From Actinomycetes bacterium (GTDB taxonomy: Bacteria > Actinomycetota > Acidimicrobiia > Acidimicrobiales > Ilumatobacteraceae), in NCBI GenBank assembly GCA_023417265.1, contig JAEZFY010000270.1:1-15299 (forward strand): a stretch of 15,299 nucleotides of DNA, given 5' to 3'. The position numbers were made by a program, and so were the translations under genes. The notes beneath the pieces were generated by a model. That model saw nothing but the letters and a program-made list of their open reading frames with translations, had not been told where the DNA came from and ran no database searches. Of the stretch, positions 13,147 through 15,299 are shown piece after piece (position 1 is the first letter of the stretch; each line of letters opens with the position of its first letter).

Positions 13147-13170
13147 GCCGCCGGCCTTGCGGCCGGCGGC
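13147..13170. terminator. Strong bidirectional terminator hairpin
   Basis: GCCGCCGGCC (13147-13156), loop TTGC, GGCCGGCGGC (13161-13170): a perfect 10-bp GC stem, extendable by T13146-A13171. It lies 15 bases from the cold-shock stop and 27 from the SHOCT-like stop. On the minus strand the stem is followed by ATTCGTCGTTTT, a modest T-rich tail suiting termination of the cold-shock transcript. Confidence 0.75.
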
Positions 13171-13185
13171 AGCGTGCGTTCCGTG

Positions 13186-13383
13186 TCAGACGGCGCGGAC
13201 GTTACGGGCTTCTTCGCCCTTGCGGCCGGGGCCGACCTCGAACTCGACGACCTGGCCCTCGGTGAGCGACTTGAAGCCCTCACCGGCGATGTTGGTGTGG
13301 TGGACGAACACATCCTCGCCGCCCTGACGAGAGATGAAGCCGAAGCCCTTCTCACTGTTGAAGAACTTGACGGTGCCTTGCAT
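13186..13383 (-). CDS. Cold-shock protein, CspA family
   Basis: A 65-residue single cold-shock domain protein, a five-stranded OB-fold that binds single-stranded RNA/DNA and keeps mRNA unstructured. RNP1 is KGFGFIS (12-18) and RNP2 is DVFVHHT (24-30), both intact; the first strand reads TVKFFN, with Phe where many members have Trp. The length is standard. ATG 13383 is chosen because the family's proteins start at M-x-x-G-T-V-K; a longer in-frame reading up to 13512 has no matching sequence. The leader is probably about 38 bases, given the -10 box at 13428-13433, and has only a weak ribosome-binding site. It is convergent with the SHOCT-like gene and divergent from the helicase gene. Confidence 0.93.
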   Translation of the reverse strand: MQGTVKFFNSEKGFGFISRQGGEDVFVHHTNIAGEGFKSLTEGQVVEFEVGPGRKGEEARNVRAV

Positions 13384-13427
13384 ATCAATCTGCTTTCGTT
13401 GACGAGGACGCTGTGCCCTCGCCGGCG

Positions 13428-13433
13428 ACCCTA
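13428..13433 (-). promoter_or_regulatory. Candidate -10 box of the cold-shock gene
   Basis: On the minus strand TAGGGT (13433 to 13428), the same hexamer as at 12441-12446, gives a start near 13421 and a short leader. Just upstream, CCACCG (13441-13446) and CGGTGG (13461-13466) form an inverted repeat across the -35 region, a possible operator or structural element. No -35 consensus is seen. Confidence 0.35.
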
Positions 13434-13507
13434 CGAGCATCCACCGCGCAATCCTCTCGCCGGTGGTCGCGGCCGCGGCGTGGGCGCGTTCGCGCGGCTT
13501 CCCCTGC

Positions 13508-13513
13508 CACACT
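13508..13513 (+). promoter_or_regulatory. Weak -10-like box before helicase gene
   Basis: CACACT keeps A2 and T6 of the -10 consensus but has C instead of the first T. It ends 7 bases before GTG 13521, the same spacing as the better leaderless promoters in this window. It is the only visible support for that start besides family alignment. Confidence 0.25.
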
Positions 13514-13520
13514 CGACGGC

Positions 13521-15299
13521 GTGAACCCGGACGCCGCCGCTGCCGACGTGGCGGCGGTGCTCGCCCACGTGACGGCAGGGCTGCCTGGGCACGAGGACCG
13601 GCCCGGGCAGGCGCGCATGGCCGAGCTGGTCGCCGAGGCGATCGGCACCCAGCAGCACCTGATCGTCCAGGCCGGAACCGGCACGGGCAAGACGCTCGCC
13701 TACCTCGTCGGGAGCCTCGTGATGGGCAAGCGGGTGGTCGTCGCCACCGCCACCAAGGCCCTCCAGGACCAGCTCGCCACCAAGGACCTCCCGTTCCTCG
13801 CCGAGCGGCTCGGCGAGCTCGGCCACGAGTTCGCGTGGGCCGTGCTCAAGGGCCGCAGCAACTACCTCTGCCTGCAGCGCCTGCGCGAGGCCAACAACGC
13901 CAGCGGCCAGGACGCGCTCGATCTCGGGCTCGGCGACGACGCCCGCGGGCACGTGCTGCGCAGCGAACTCAAGCGGCTCAGTGCCTGGGCGGCGGACTCA
14001 CCGAGCGGCGACCAGGCCGAGCTCGACTGGAGTCCGAGCGACCAGGCGTGGAAGGCGGTGAGCGTCGGCTCCGACGAGTGCCCCGGTGCCAGCCGTTGTC
14101 CGATGGGCGACCCGTGCTTCGCCGAGCAGGCCCGCCGCCAAGCCCAGACGGCCGACGTGATCGTCGTCAACACCCACCTGTACGGGCTCCACGTCGGTTC
14201 CGGCGGGGCGATCCTGCCCGAGCACGAGGTCGTCGTGTTCGACGAGGCACACGTGCTCGAGGACGTGATGAGCGACACGGTCGGCGTGCAGGTCGCGCCC
14301 GGCCGGTTTGCGGCGGTCGCCGCGGCGGTGCGCCGAATCATCTCCGATCAGGCGGTCGAGAGCGAGCTCTCCGAACTCGTGCCCTCGCTGCGCGACGCGC
14401 TTGCCGCGCACACCGGGCAACGCCTCGGATCGCCCTACCCGCCCGCGGTCGACAGCGTCCTCGAGGACGCCGAGCGGCGGCTCGCCCGGGCCGGGGCGGC
14501 GCTCGCCAACATCGCCACCAGCGACGAAGATGCCAAGCAGCGCCAGCTGCGCGCCCAGCAGCTGACCACCCGGGCACTCGAAGCGGTGCAAGCGGCCCGC
14601 AACGTCGGGGACGCCCAGGTCGCGTTCGTGTCCGGGCGGGCGGAGTTCCCAGTGCTCGAGATCGCCCCGCTCGACGTCGGCCCGACGCTGGCCGCCAGCG
14701 TGTGGGGCGAACGCACCGCGGTGCTGACGAGCGCCACGATTCCGTCCCGGCTCGCGGAGCGGGTCGGCCTCCCGCCGGGGAGCACGGTCAACGACGACGT
14801 CGGCAGTCCCTTCGACTACGCCGAGCAGGCGGTGCTGTACTGCGCGATGCACCTTCCCCGCCCGAACGCCCCGGGCTACCGCGACGGCGTCGCCGAGGAA
14901 CTGGCTGCGCTGATCGACGCCGCCGGGGGGCGCACGCTGGCCCTCTTCACGAGCTGGGCGGCGATGGACGACGCGGTCGCCAAGGTCCGCGACCGCGTGC
15001 GCTACGAGATCCTGACCCAGCGCGACCTGCCCAAGCCAGCGCTGGTGGCCAAGTTCGCCGCATCCGCCGAGACGTGCCTGTTCGCCACGACCGGCCTGTT
15101 CCAGGGGGTCGACGTGCCCGGCGAAACGCTGTCGTGCGTCGTCATCGACAAGCTCCCGTTCCCGCGCCCCGACGACCCGCTCCTGTCGGCGCGCCGCGAG
15201 CTGCTCGGCCCGCGGGCGTTCGCCGAGATCGACGTCCCGCGCGCGGCGACGCTGCTCGCCCAGGCGTGCGGGCGGCTGATCCGCACGCGTACCGACCGG
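13521..15299 (+). CDS. DinG-type Fe-S ATP-dependent DNA helicase, 3' truncated
   Basis: Superfamily 2 helicase of the XPD/DinG group, a 5'-to-3' DNA helicase that unwinds R-loops, D-loops and forked DNA. The frame is open for 593 codons from GTG 13521 to the window edge without a stop. The Q-motif-like region is near 24-30, and Walker A is AGTGTGKT (51-58). Four cysteines for a 4Fe-4S cluster are at 117 (NYLC), 187, 193 and 199 (ECPGASRCPMGDPC). The DEAH box is at 241-244, a TSATI motif follows in the second half, and motif VI begins QACGRLIR (581-588) just before the cut. Perhaps 50-80 residues are missing at the C-terminus. The start could lie slightly downstream; GTG 13521 is preferred because of its position behind a -10-like box. 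No frameshift is seen. Confidence 0.9.
   Translation, partial: MNPDAAAADVAAVLAHVTAGLPGHEDRPGQARMAELVAEAIGTQQHLIVQAGTGTGKTLAYLVGSLVMGKRVVVATATKALQDQLATKDLPFLAERLGELGHEFAWAVLKGRSNYLCLQRLREANNASGQDALDLGLGDDARGHVLRSELKRLSAWAADSPSGDQAELDWSPSDQAWKAVSVGSDECPGASRCPMGDPCFAEQARRQAQTADVIVVNTHLYGLHVGSGGAILPEHEVVVFDEAHVLEDVMSDTVGVQVAPGRFAAVAAAVRRIISDQAVESELSELVPSLRDALAAHTGQRLGSPYPPAVDSVLEDAERRLARAGAALANIATSDEDAKQRQLRAQQLTTRALEAVQAARNVGDAQVAFVSGRAEFPVLEIAPLDVGPTLAASVWGERTAVLTSATIPSRLAERVGLPPGSTVNDDVGSPFDYAEQAVLYCAMHLPRPNAPGYRDGVAEELAALIDAAGGRTLALFTSWAAMDDAVAKVRDRVRYEILTQRDLPKPALVAKFAASAETCLFATTGLFQGVDVPGETLSCVVIDKLPFPRPDDPLLSARRELLGPRAFAEIDVPRAATLLAQACGRLIRTRTDR

Noticed and set aside
13468..13495. CGCGGCCGCG and GCGCG-TT-CGCGC palindromes in the cspA/dinG gap
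   Set aside because: Pure G/C symmetric words this short are expected by chance in such GC-rich DNA; no promoter spacing makes them meaningful.
1..15299. CRISPR arrays, insertion sequences, prophage or toxin-antitoxin genes
   Set aside because: No direct-repeat/spacer pattern, no transposase or integrase motif, no flanking target duplications and no tRNA end were found. All sizeable genes have recognisable housekeeping or metabolic families.

Overview
The window is chromosomal DNA of a high-G+C bacterium. Strong G/C bias at third codon positions, frequent GTG starts, promoters whose -10 box lies directly before the start codon, a DUF1206 membrane protein, and a MoxR plus CoxE-type VWA pair all suggest an actinobacterium. 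An Acidimicrobiia/Ilumatobacter-like lineage is my guess and is not proven. Coding density is very high, no intergenic gap exceeds about 160 bases, and I see no insertion sequence, phage gene, CRISPR array, rRNA or tRNA. It reads as ordinary core/accessory chromosome.

Layout. 2-235: 3' end of guaB (IMP dehydrogenase). 311-1099: a TesB-like acyl-CoA thioesterase. 1108-2592, minus strand: a CoxE-type VWA protein. 2656-4296: a PhoD-like metallophosphatase without a signal peptide. 4355-7942: a tightly packed four-gene unit encoding a PAP2 phosphatase, a diacylglycerol/sphingosine-kinase-like lipid kinase, a DUF1206 membrane protein and a second PAP2 protein. The last three are joined by 4-base stop/start overlaps. 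7957-8832, minus strand: a MoxR-type AAA+ ATPase, the expected partner of the VWA protein but 5.4 kb away from it. 8951-11263: phosphoenolpyruvate synthase. 11388-12401: a zinc alcohol dehydrogenase. 12561-13119: two small proteins, the second basic with a SHOCT-like tail. 13186-13383, minus strand: a CspA-family cold-shock protein. 13521 to the right edge: a DinG/XPD-family iron-sulfur helicase, cut by the window.

How the genes fit together. The centre (2656-7942) is rich in phosphoester chemistry: one PhoD-like phosphatase, two lipid-phosphate phosphatase-like membrane proteins and one lipid kinase, with DUF1206 of unknown role between them. A membrane lipid kinase/phosphatase cycle is the most economical inference. 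The two PAP2 proteins differ in catalytic motif completeness, and the kinase has Gly where the family's DGE motif normally has Glu. PEP synthase and alcohol dehydrogenase belong to central carbon and redox metabolism.

Regulation. Several first genes have a TANNNT-like -10 box 6-9 bases before the start codon (311, 2592 minus, 2656, 8832 minus; weaker at 4355, 8951, 13521), implying leaderless mRNAs. The internal or downstream genes at 5284, 6270, 11388 and 12561 have Shine-Dalgarno sequences. All three convergent gene junctions carry a palindrome or hairpin, and the moxR/ppsA divergent gap holds a perfect TTGACC-N4-GGTCAA inverted repeat that looks like an operator.
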